Below, one piece after another: positions 1-5,370 of a stretch of DNA of 6,156 nt. Made by a program: the position numbers and the translations under genes. The notes below the pieces were generated by a model, which had not been told where the DNA came from, did no database searches, and worked only from the letters and a program-made list of their open reading frames with translations. How positions within the stretch are numbered: position 1 is the first letter of the stretch; each line of letters begins with the position of its first letter. Origin of the DNA: Tateyamaria sp. (lineage in GTDB: Bacteria; Pseudomonadota; Alphaproteobacteria; Rhodobacterales; Rhodobacteraceae); NCBI GenBank assembly GCA_018668195.1, contig JABITU010000273.1, positions 1-6,156 of the forward strand, in the 5' to 3' direction.

Positions 1-524
1 AGGAAAATCTCGTTCAGATAAAGCTCGAGAATTTTTTCCTTACTCAGCGCCTCTTCGACGCGTGCAGCAAGAATAATTTCCTTAATCTTCCGCTCAGCCC
101 GCCGGTCACCAGACAACAGGAAATTCTTCATGACCTGCTGGGTTATCGTTGATGCGCCGCGCACATCTCGCCCCCGAGATCTGACCGCATCGAACCCCGC
201 TGCCGCGATCCCGCGCAGGTCATAGCCATCATGGGTGTAAAAATTCTTATCCTCAGCACTGATAAACGCCTGTTTAACCATGTTGGGAATGATTTCAGCC
301 GGCGCGAACAAGCGGCGTTCCTGCGCAAATTCGTCGATGATCCGGCCCTCGCCAGAATAGATGCGGCTGATCGTGGCCGGCTGGTATTGGGCAAGCGAGT
401 CGTGACTAGGTAGGTCACGCCCGTACATCCACAACACAGCACCAATGGACACAGCGACCATCGCCATCCCCATGGTAACAGCGGAAAAAATCCCGCCAAA
501 GAAGGACAAAACAAATCGGAACAT
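1..524 (-). CDS. mrcA: Penicillin-binding protein 1A, N-terminal part (cut by window edge)
   Basis: This is a bifunctional class A PBP that polymerises lipid II glycan chains (transglycosylase) and cross-links peptides (transpeptidase) at the outer face of the inner membrane. Only the first 174 residues lie in the window, with no stop codon, so the transpeptidase domain is outside. Residues 1-10 form a short cytoplasmic start and about 8-34 a single hydrophobic membrane anchor. The GT51 transglycosylase domain starts near residue 45. Its motifs are clear: AEDKNFYTHDG (90-100) with catalytic Glu91, GASTITQQVMKN (123-134), RKIKE (145-149) with the second conserved Glu149, and KEKILELYLNEIF (162-174). 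The ATG at 524 starts directly before the anchor; the ribosome site is weak (AGG about 7 bases upstream). A strong promoter lies at 567-595. The amidase gene upstream has a related cell-wall role. The identification is firm; the symbol rests on the usual naming of this family in proteobacteria. Confidence 0.95.
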   Translation of the reverse strand, partial: MFRFVLSFFGGIFSAVTMGMAMVAVSIGAVLWMYGRDLPSHDSLAQYQPATISRIYSGEGRIIDEFAQERRLFAPAEIIPNMVKQAFISAEDKNFYTHDGYDLRGIAAAGFDAVRSRGRDVRGASTITQQVMKNFLLSGDRRAERKIKEIILAARVEEALSKEKILELYLNEIF

Positions 525-566
525 GACCGCCTACACCTGTGTTTATCCGCTTTTCACTGAGGTTGA

Positions 567-595
567 TCTATACGCGACTGCACAAAGGCCGTCAA
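567..595 (-). promoter_or_regulatory. Sigma-70-type promoter for mrcA
   Basis: Read on the minus strand there is a -35 box TTGACG (595-590), a 17-base spacer and a -10 box TATAGA (572-567). Both boxes match the housekeeping consensus at 5 of 6 positions and the spacer is optimal. The predicted transcription start is near 560, giving a leader of about 36 bases before the mrcA ATG at 524. It sits in the only non-coding gap between the amidase and mrcA, which supports its being real. A run of seven T just upstream of the -35 box (minus strand, 600-594) follows only a weak 3-4 bp stem, so I see no convincing terminator separating the amidase from mrcA; read-through into mrcA is likely as well. 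Confidence 0.7.
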
Positions 596-623
596 AAAAA
601 TCAGCAGCGGTAACGCGCCGATG

Positions 624-1838
624 TTATTGTCGCACCAATGGTTGCTTGGTAAGGTCAGAGTAATGCCATTTCAGCAGGCCAGCGGCAATGGCTTCGACCA
701 TGATAGCACGCCAGACCGGATCGCGCAGATTAGCAAGGTCACGTGCGTCCGACAGGAACCCAACTTCGATAAGAACCGATGGGATATCAGCGCTTTTCAG
801 AACCGAAAACGCCGCCTCTCGCCGAGGTCGTTTGTTCATCGGCCCGTTGGCGGCTGCCATTTCTGAGGTCAGCGTGGCAGCCAGCGCGTCAGTCCGAGGC
901 CGGGTTTCAATACGGGCAAGATCCATAAGAACGCCTGCCACCTCGTCATCTGTGCCGCTCAGGTCAACGCCTGCCATGATATCAGATCGGTCATGCTGCG
1001 CGGCCAACTGCGCTGATGCTACATCGCTCGCTTCTTCCGACAGGGTATAGACGGTGGCCCCGCGCGCCTGTCCGTACTGCAGCGCATCCGCATGCAGCGA
1101 CACAAACGCGTCTGCACCCACCTGATGGGCCAACGCCACGCGCCCCGGCAACGAAACAAAGGCATCGCGGTCGCGTGTCATGACCACATCAACCTCGCCG
1201 GTGCGTCGCAGAGCGTCGCGCAAAGCAAGACCGATGCCCAACATCAGATCTTTTTCGCTTGTGGGGCCGCGGACAGCACCAGGATCAACACCACCATGGC
1301 CCGGATCAAGAACCACGATAAAGCTGTCTTTATCCACCCGGAGCGACACAGGCGGTGCCGCAGCAGCGAGGCTCCACTCGGCATCTACAGACGGCACAGT
1401 ATATGCCGCAAACTCTTGTTTGCTTACGCTGTCCAATACGATGGATAAGTCCGTGCTGCCTGTGGCCGTATCGACAGACATTGCGACATTGCGCGGCAAC
1501 ATTGGTTCGACAAGATCCGCCACAAGCCGCGACCAACCGGGCCGAAAAACGCCGAACCGCACGCCAGATACCCTGCCCGGTTTGGACAGCAACGCATCAG
1601 CGGTCACTTCGCTGAAATCCACTTCGCGAAAATCAACGACCAGGCGGGGGGGCGCGTCCAACGCAAAGACGCGGTAAGGAACGCCCTGGCTTAACCCCAG
1701 TGTTAGTGTCGTCTTGCCACCCCAGCCATCACGGATACCACTTTTGGCAAGATCAATGCGCGCCAGTCCGGACAAGTCTTGTGCTGTGGCAGCGATTGCC
1801 ACCCACCACATCATCAGTCCGATCAAGATTGCCCGCAT
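624..1838 (-). CDS. amiC: Periplasmic N-acetylmuramoyl-L-alanine amidase (AMIN + Amidase_3)
   Basis: This zinc hydrolase cleaves the bond between N-acetylmuramic acid and L-alanine in peptidoglycan, splitting septal cell wall during division. With the start at 1838 it has 404 residues. Residues 1-20 are a compact signal peptide (Met-Arg, hydrophobic core, ATA-Q cleavage region). An AMIN domain, known in E. coli AmiC to target the septum and bind peptidoglycan, spans about 40-135. The catalytic domain spans about 174-393: DPGHGG with His181, TSEKD with Glu195, SLHAD with His249 and IEVGF with Glu358, matching the zinc ligands and catalytic Glu of AmiC. The stretch about 265-320 corresponds to the insertion that in AmiA/B/C carries the autoinhibitory helix released by LytM-type activators, so similar control is likely. 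An upstream ATG at 1880 is also possible and would leave only 15 bases after the aminotransferase stop. I prefer 1838 because AAGGG lies 7 bases before it and the extension carries atypical codons and an unusually long n-region. Confidence 0.93.
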   Translation of the reverse strand: MRAILIGLMMWWVAIAATAQDLSGLARIDLAKSGIRDGWGGKTTLTLGLSQGVPYRVFALDAPPRLVVDFREVDFSEVTADALLSKPGRVSGVRFGVFRPGWSRLVADLVEPMLPRNVAMSVDTATGSTDLSIVLDSVSKQEFAAYTVPSVDAEWSLAAAAPPVSLRVDKDSFIVVLDPGHGGVDPGAVRGPTSEKDLMLGIGLALRDALRRTGEVDVVMTRDRDAFVSLPGRVALAHQVGADAFVSLHADALQYGQARGATVYTLSEEASDVASAQLAAQHDRSDIMAGVDLSGTDDEVAGVLMDLARIETRPRTDALAATLTSEMAAANGPMNKRPRREAAFSVLKSADIPSVLIEVGFLSDARDLANLRDPVWRAIMVEAIAAGLLKWHYSDLTKQPLVRQ

Positions 1839-1895
1839 TGGCCCGCCCTTTTTTCCGAACATAAAGCATCTGACCGACATCGGGAATCCCCAGCG

Positions 1896-3038
1896 TCAGC
1901 GATTGGCCATGAATGCCCGCAAGCGCCGCAAGCCTTCATTGATATCTTGGGTATTGCGCGCATATGAAAAGCGCAGCGTCTGGTGACCACGCACAGGATC
2001 AAAATCGAGCCCCGGCGTCACTGCCACACCCGCTTTTTCAAGTATTTCGGCGGCAAAGGCCCGACTGTCATCCGTCACATCAGAAACGTCGGCATAGACA
2101 TAAAATGCGCCATCCGGAGGCGCAATCCTGTTGAACCCAGCTTTGGGCAACCCATCAAGCATCAGGGCACGGTTGGTGCGGTACACATCCATGTTGGCCT
2201 CTAGTTCGGGCGTGGCATCCATCGCGGACAAGGCCACTACCTGGCTGGCATGCGAGGGGCAAATGAACATATTCTGGGCCAGCCGCTCTATAACGCGCAC
2301 GTGATCCTCGGGCACCACCATCCAACCCACGCGCCAACCCGTCATTGAGAAATACTTGGAAAATGAGTTGATCACATAGACGTCGTTGCTGATTTGCAGG
2401 GCGCTGACCGCTTTGGCCTCGTATTCTATACCGTGATAAATCTCGTCGCTGATAAAGCTTGCCCCAGTTTCCTGCGTTGCATCGACCAAAGCGCGCATCG
2501 CAGACATATCAAGCATGGTCCCTGACGGATTGGCAGGTGATGCGACCAGCAACCCGGCCAGATCCAATCCTGCAAAGTTTGCGGGCACCGGCTGCAAACG
2601 ATTGACGTCTAGCGTGGGCAAATCAACCGGCTGTAGCCCCAAAGCGCGCAAAATCTGACGATAACTGGGATAGCCTGGTGCGCCGATGCCGACACGGTCA
2701 CCGCTGTCGAAAAGCGCGTTAAACGCCAAGAGGAACCCACCGGACGCACCGGATGTGACCACCACGCGATTGGGGTTTAGGTCCAGATCATACCACTCGC
2801 CGTACAGGCGTGCGATCCGTGCCCGCAGCTCGGGCAAGCCCAGGGCCACGGTGTACCCCAACGGGCCTTTTTTCATCGCTTCGGTCAATGCGCGGGTTGC
2901 CGCCTGTGGCGCGCCAGTGCCCGGCTGACCCACCTCCATGTGAATTATATGGCGACCAGCGGCCTCTGCGGCGCGCGCGGCCTCCATTATATCCATCACA
3001 ATGAAGGGATCCACATCACTTCGGGTTGAGGTTCGCAT
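1896..3038 (-). CDS. PLP-dependent class I aminotransferase
   Basis: This is a cytoplasmic fold-type I aminotransferase of 380 residues, the normal length for the AspC-like Igamma subgroup. It transfers an amino group between an amino acid and a 2-oxo acid. Visible hallmarks are TSGASGGF (95-102, phosphate-binding turn), SPANPSG (167-173) with Asn170, SDEIYHG (197-203) with Asp198 pairing the pyridine nitrogen and Tyr201, SFSKYFSMTGWRVGW (225-239) with Schiff-base Lys228 and phosphate-binding Arg236, and LRFSYA (355-360) with Arg356, the substrate carboxylate ligand. The donor substrate (aspartate, aromatic, branched-chain or other) cannot be told from sequence alone. The start at 3038 is chosen over the in-frame ATG at 3071 because AGGAGA lies 4 bases before it and because 3071 would overlap the divergent M48 gene. 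The amidase follows after 57 bases (or 15 with its longer start), suggesting cotranscription, though no functional link to cell-wall genes is evident. Confidence 0.92.
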   Translation of the reverse strand: MRTSTRSDVDPFIVMDIMEAARAAEAAGRHIIHMEVGQPGTGAPQAATRALTEAMKKGPLGYTVALGLPELRARIARLYGEWYDLDLNPNRVVVTSGASGGFLLAFNALFDSGDRVGIGAPGYPSYRQILRALGLQPVDLPTLDVNRLQPVPANFAGLDLAGLLVASPANPSGTMLDMSAMRALVDATQETGASFISDEIYHGIEYEAKAVSALQISNDVYVINSFSKYFSMTGWRVGWMVVPEDHVRVIERLAQNMFICPSHASQVVALSAMDATPELEANMDVYRTNRALMLDGLPKAGFNRIAPPDGAFYVYADVSDVTDDSRAFAAEILEKAGVAVTPGLDFDPVRGHQTLRFSYARNTQDINEGLRRLRAFMANR

Positions 3039-3053
3039 GGGGTCTCCTATGAT
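3026..3053 (+). promoter_or_regulatory. Predicted promoter of the M48-dsbA operon (leaderless start)
   Basis: The -35 box TTGAGG (3026-3031), a 16-base spacer and the -10 box TATGAT (3048-3053) match the housekeeping consensus well. Six bases (CGCGTT) separate the -10 box from A3060, the first base of the M48 ATG. The usual -10 to start distance therefore puts transcription initiation on the start codon itself. No Shine-Dalgarno sequence lies before 3060, in agreement. The -10 box shares base 3048 with the ribosome-binding site of the aminotransferase on the other strand, and the whole promoter overlaps the 5' end of that gene. Confidence 0.6.
3043..3048 (-). promoter_or_regulatory. Ribosome-binding site of the aminotransferase
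   Basis: The minus strand reads AGGAGACCCCATG, a near-perfect Shine-Dalgarno sequence ending four bases before the ATG at 3038. It decides the start of the aminotransferase in favour of 3038 over 3071. Confidence 0.8.
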
Positions 3054-3059
3054 CGCGTT

Positions 3060-4391
3060 ATGGTGTTTCATACCCTGACGCGACTGGCGTCAATCCTTAT
3101 ACTGAGCCTTGCGTTCGCATTGCCCGCCTGCGCAGTATCATTGTTGCGCGATGCGGATATGGAATATGCGCTGTCGCAAGTAGCCGCTCCTGTGCTCAAG
3201 GCCGCAGGGCTTAGTGCGACGCGGGTTAAGATTCTTGTGGTCAACGACAGCTCTTTGAATGCGTTTATCGTAAGCAATGACGCGATCTACATTCACTCAG
3301 GCTTGATTGGCCGCATGGACCGCGCCGCCATGTTGCAGGCGGTGATCGCCCACGAGGCAGCGCATATTACCAATGGCCACATTACGCGACGGATCAGCAA
3401 CCTCGGCGCCGCCCGTACGGCTGCTGGGCTTGGAGCCGCACTGGCGGTTCTGGCGGCCGCATCCGGCGCTTCAAAAGCAGCTGCGGGATTGGCTATTGGT
3501 ACGCAGAGTGCTGCGGAACGTACCTTTCTTCGTCACACTCGGGCAGAAGAATCCTCGGCTGATCAAAGCGGGCTTAGATACATGCGCAGCGCCGGTGTGC
3601 CGGTATCCGGTATGCGTGACGTGTTCCGATTGTTTCGCGGTCAGGAAAGCTTGTCCGAAGTCCGGCAGGACCCGTATGTAAGGTCCCATCCGCTTAGCCG
3701 TGACCGACTGCGCGCGATCGAAGGCTATGTTGCAGCCTATGGCGAGAGCTCTGGCGATACCAGCGCGTGGGACTACTGGTTTGCCCGCGCCAAGGGCAAA
3801 CTGACCGCCTTTCAGCGCCGCCCCGGCTGGACCCTAAATCGTCTGGGCGACAGCGGATACGGCGATGTGGCTTTGATGCGCGAGGCTGTTGCGCAGCACC
3901 GCAACTCCAACACCAAAAAAGCGTTAAGCGCGATCAACAAGGCCATCGCACGTGCACCCAAAGATCCGTTTCTATACGATCTCAAAGGTCAAATCCTGAT
4001 GGACACGCGGCAATTCTCTGCGGCAACCAAGGCAACCACAGAGGCGGTCCGCCTGCGACCCAGTAACGGGCTTTTGCAAGCGGGTCACGGGCGGGCGCTT
4101 TTGGCATCCGGGAACACCCGAGCAGCGCTCGTAGCACTAGAAAGGGCGCGGTCCATCGACTTTCGCGACGGGTTGATGCTGCGCGATCTCAGCGTTGCCT
4201 ATGCCAAGACAGGACAACGCGGCATGGCCTCTTTGATCACTGCCGAACGATATGCTCTTCGGGGTCGGCTTGGCGACGCAGGTATACATGCAAAACGAGC
4301 GATAGAGCTCCTGCTGGTCGGGTCAGGCCCTTGGCAACGCGCTCAGGATGTGCTCCTTGCTTCGGAACGCGCCATCAAGAAACGGAGATAA
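3060..4391 (+). CDS. Periplasmic M48 metalloprotease with C-terminal TPR domain (BepA-like)
   Basis: This is a secreted zinc protease of 443 residues with the layout of BepA/YfgC, an E. coli periplasmic chaperone-protease that helps assemble outer-membrane proteins and degrades stalled ones. Residues 1-25 are a signal peptide (ACA cleavage site; the Cys at 24 follows LPA, a poor lipobox because of Pro). The protease domain spans about 35-225: AHEAAH holds zinc ligands His98 and His102 with catalytic Glu99, and EESSAD (163-168) supplies the third ligand, probably Glu164. A small-residue hydrophobic stretch (117-150) lies between them, as in M48 enzymes where this region contacts membrane or shields the site. 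RSHPLSRDR (208-216) includes His210, which corresponds to the regulatory His switch described in BepA. Residues about 270-440 form tandem TPR helices. The ATG at 3060 has no ribosome site and is predicted to be leaderless. The dsbA-family gene follows 4 bases after the stop. Confidence 0.92.
   Translation: MVFHTLTRLASILILSLAFALPACAVSLLRDADMEYALSQVAAPVLKAAGLSATRVKILVVNDSSLNAFIVSNDAIYIHSGLIGRMDRAAMLQAVIAHEAAHITNGHITRRISNLGAARTAAGLGAALAVLAAASGASKAAAGLAIGTQSAAERTFLRHTRAEESSADQSGLRYMRSAGVPVSGMRDVFRLFRGQESLSEVRQDPYVRSHPLSRDRLRAIEGYVAAYGESSGDTSAWDYWFARAKGKLTAFQRRPGWTLNRLGDSGYGDVALMREAVAQHRNSNTKKALSAINKAIARAPKDPFLYDLKGQILMDTRQFSAATKATTEAVRLRPSNGLLQAGHGRALLASGNTRAALVALERARSIDFRDGLMLRDLSVAYAKTGQRGMASLITAERYALRGRLGDAGIHAKRAIELLLVGSGPWQRAQDVLLASERAIKKRR
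3067..3093 (-). promoter_or_regulatory. Candidate aminotransferase promoter inside the M48 gene
   Basis: On the minus strand a -35 box TTGACG (3093-3088) is followed after 15 bases by TATGAA (3072-3067). The boxes are good but the spacer is 2 bases shorter than optimal, so this is weaker than the opposing promoter. The predicted start would be near 3060, giving a leader of about 22 bases that contains the Shine-Dalgarno sequence at 3048-3043. Because the aminotransferase and M48 starts are only 21 bases apart, its promoter has to lie within the M48 coding region, and this is the best candidate I find there. Confidence 0.4.
4384..4388 (+). promoter_or_regulatory. Ribosome-binding site of the DsbA-family gene
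   Basis: GGAGA, seven bases before the ATG at 4396, lies inside the last codons of the M48 gene and abuts its TAA stop. It selects 4396 over the upstream in-frame ATG at 4348 and implies translation closely linked to the M48 gene. Confidence 0.75.
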
Positions 4392-4395
4392 CACC

Positions 4396-5139
4396 ATGTT
4401 TCGCCTACTCGCCGCTTTGACACTTGCACTTGGTGTGGCACTGCCTGCTCTTGCACTCGACCTGACGCAAATGACCGACAATGAACGCGCCAGTTTTCGT
4501 GCCGAGGTGCGCGCATATTTGATGGACAACCCCCAAGTGATCATGGAGGCAGTCGCGGTTCTTGAAGAACGTCAGGCCAAGGCACAGGCTAATGCTGATA
4601 TGTCGCTTGTCACGGACAACGCCAGCGACATATTCGATGACGGTTACAGCTATGTCGGCGGCAACCTTAATGGGGACATTACGCTGGTAGAATTCATCGA
4701 CTATCGCTGCGGCTATTGCAAGCGCGCCCATGACGAAGTGGCCAAGCTGATGCAAGCAGACGGAAACATCCGACTGATCGTTAAAGAGTTCCCAATCCTT
4801 GGCGAACAATCAGTGCTGGCATCGCAATTCGCCGTGGCTGCCAAACAGATAGCGGGGCCAAAAGCCTACAAGGCAATGGGCGATGCGTTGATGACGCAAA
4901 ATGGAACCATAACGCTGCGCAGCCTACGAAGCATTGCATCCAGCTTTGGTATGGATGCAAACGCCATCGAGGCGCACATGAAATCAGATGACGTGCGCCG
5001 CGAAATCGCACAGACCCGTGCGCTTGCCCAGCGCCTAAAAATATCGGGGACGCCAACCTTTGTGCTGCAAGATGAATTGCTGCGCGGCTATCTTCCATTC
5101 AATGAGATGCTGGCACTCGTGAACGAAAAACGGGGCTGA
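4396..5139 (+). CDS. Periplasmic DsbA-family thiol-disulfide protein (ScsC-like)
   Basis: This is a 247-residue thioredoxin-fold oxidoreductase that makes or reshuffles disulfide bonds in the periplasm. Residues 1-21 are a signal peptide. Residues about 28-65 form a charged helical extension (EVRAYLMDNPQVIMEAV core) resembling the N-terminal domain of ScsC proteins, which in Proteus mirabilis ScsC drives trimer formation and isomerase activity. The catalytic motif is CGYC (Cys105, Cys108) within FIDYRCGYCKRAH, and the conserved cis-proline loop is SGTPTF with Pro220. Between them lies the helical insertion of the DsbA fold. CGYC is the motif of DsbC and some ScsC proteins, whereas E. coli DsbA has CPHC, so isomerase or reductase activity is possible; the sequence alone does not settle this. 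The gene is cotranscribed with the M48 protease. Downstream, a T-rich run at 5146-5151 lacks a GC-rich stem and is not a good terminator. Confidence 0.92.
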   Translation: MFRLLAALTLALGVALPALALDLTQMTDNERASFRAEVRAYLMDNPQVIMEAVAVLEERQAKAQANADMSLVTDNASDIFDDGYSYVGGNLNGDITLVEFIDYRCGYCKRAHDEVAKLMQADGNIRLIVKEFPILGEQSVLASQFAVAAKQIAGPKAYKAMGDALMTQNGTITLRSLRSIASSFGMDANAIEAHMKSDDVRREIAQTRALAQRLKISGTPTFVLQDELLRGYLPFNEMLALVNEKRG

Positions 5140-5182
5140 TAGGATTTTTTATCGCTGCACTTTCACGGCAGTCGTCACATCA

Positions 5183-5205
5183 TGCGACGTCCGCAGGATG
5201 TCGCA
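5183..5205. repeat. 10-bp hairpin in the convergent intergenic region
   Basis: TGCGACGTCC (5183-5192) and GGATGTCGCA (5196-5205) pair over ten positions with one G-U wobble (5189/5199) and a three-base loop GCA. It lies 43 bases after the dsbA-family stop. No T-tract follows on either strand, so it is not a standard intrinsic terminator. It may protect the 3' end of the M48-dsbA mRNA from exonucleases or mark a processing or Rho-dependent end; that is inference. It is the strongest local fold in the 231-base gap. Confidence 0.6.
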
Positions 5206-5216
5206 CTTAGGCCATG

Positions 5217-5261
5217 CGTCACGTTCTAGATCGTCTTGCGAACAACGAGCCTTACGTGACG
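5217..5261. repeat. 8-bp inverted repeat CGTCACGT / ACGTGACG
   Basis: CGTCACGT (5217-5224) and ACGTGACG (5254-5261) are perfect inverted copies separated by 29 bases. The inner segment can add a short TCGT/ACGA stem (5231-5234 with 5245-5248), giving an interrupted stem-loop. A third, one-mismatch copy, CGTCACAT, lies at 5173-5180. The repeat could be RNA structure in the 3' region of the operon or a pair of protein-binding half-sites; nothing in the sequence decides between these. It is short enough that chance is possible. Confidence 0.4.
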
Positions 5262-5325
5262 GCCCCTGAAGTCAAACATTTCAACACGTAAGATGATGCA
5301 CGGTCTTTTAGGTATTTAGTCCATA

Positions 5326-5369
5326 CAAAAGCTGCAAGGCGGGCGATACTTCCATCAGGGGCGCCGCCT
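5326..5369 (-). terminator. Possible weak terminator of ispG
   Basis: Directly after the ispG stop, the minus strand has AGGCGG (5369-5364), a loop of about 21 bases, then CCGCCT (5342-5337), with two further C-G pairs possible inside if one base is bulged. Seven bases after the stem comes only TTTTG (5330-5326). The long loop, the gap and the short T-run make this a poor intrinsic terminator. It is the only candidate at the 3' end of ispG. Confidence 0.3.
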
Positions 5370-5370
5370 C

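Noticed and set aside
143..514. 123-codon minus-strand ORF overlapping the left end
   Set aside because: It is a shifted frame of the mrcA coding region, whose true frame carries complete GT51 motifs.
596..623. Terminator between the amidase and mrcA (T7 tract on the minus strand)
   Set aside because: The sequence before the T-tract forms only a 3-4 bp stem (GCG with CGC), too weak for intrinsic termination.
1180..1677. 165-codon plus-strand ORF opposite the amidase
   Set aside because: It is antisense to the amidase catalytic and AMIN domains, has low-complexity Ser/Thr/Arg-rich content and no ribosome site; a typical shadow ORF.
3121..3134. Possible lipobox (LPAC) in the M48 protein
   Set aside because: Pro at the -2 position does not fit the lipoprotein signal pattern, and ACA provides an ordinary signal peptidase I site.
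4405..4809. 134-codon minus-strand ORF opposite the DsbA-family gene
   Set aside because: It is antisense to a gene with clear CGYC and cis-Pro motifs, and has no recognisable domain.
5137..5160. T-rich run (TTTTTT at 5146-5151) after the dsbA-family gene as a terminator
   Set aside because: There is no GC-rich stem before it; the only pairing (GATA with TATC) places the T-run in the loop.
5246..5275. TTGACT on the minus strand as a -35 box in the convergent gap
   Set aside because: No acceptable -10 box occurs 16-18 bases downstream.
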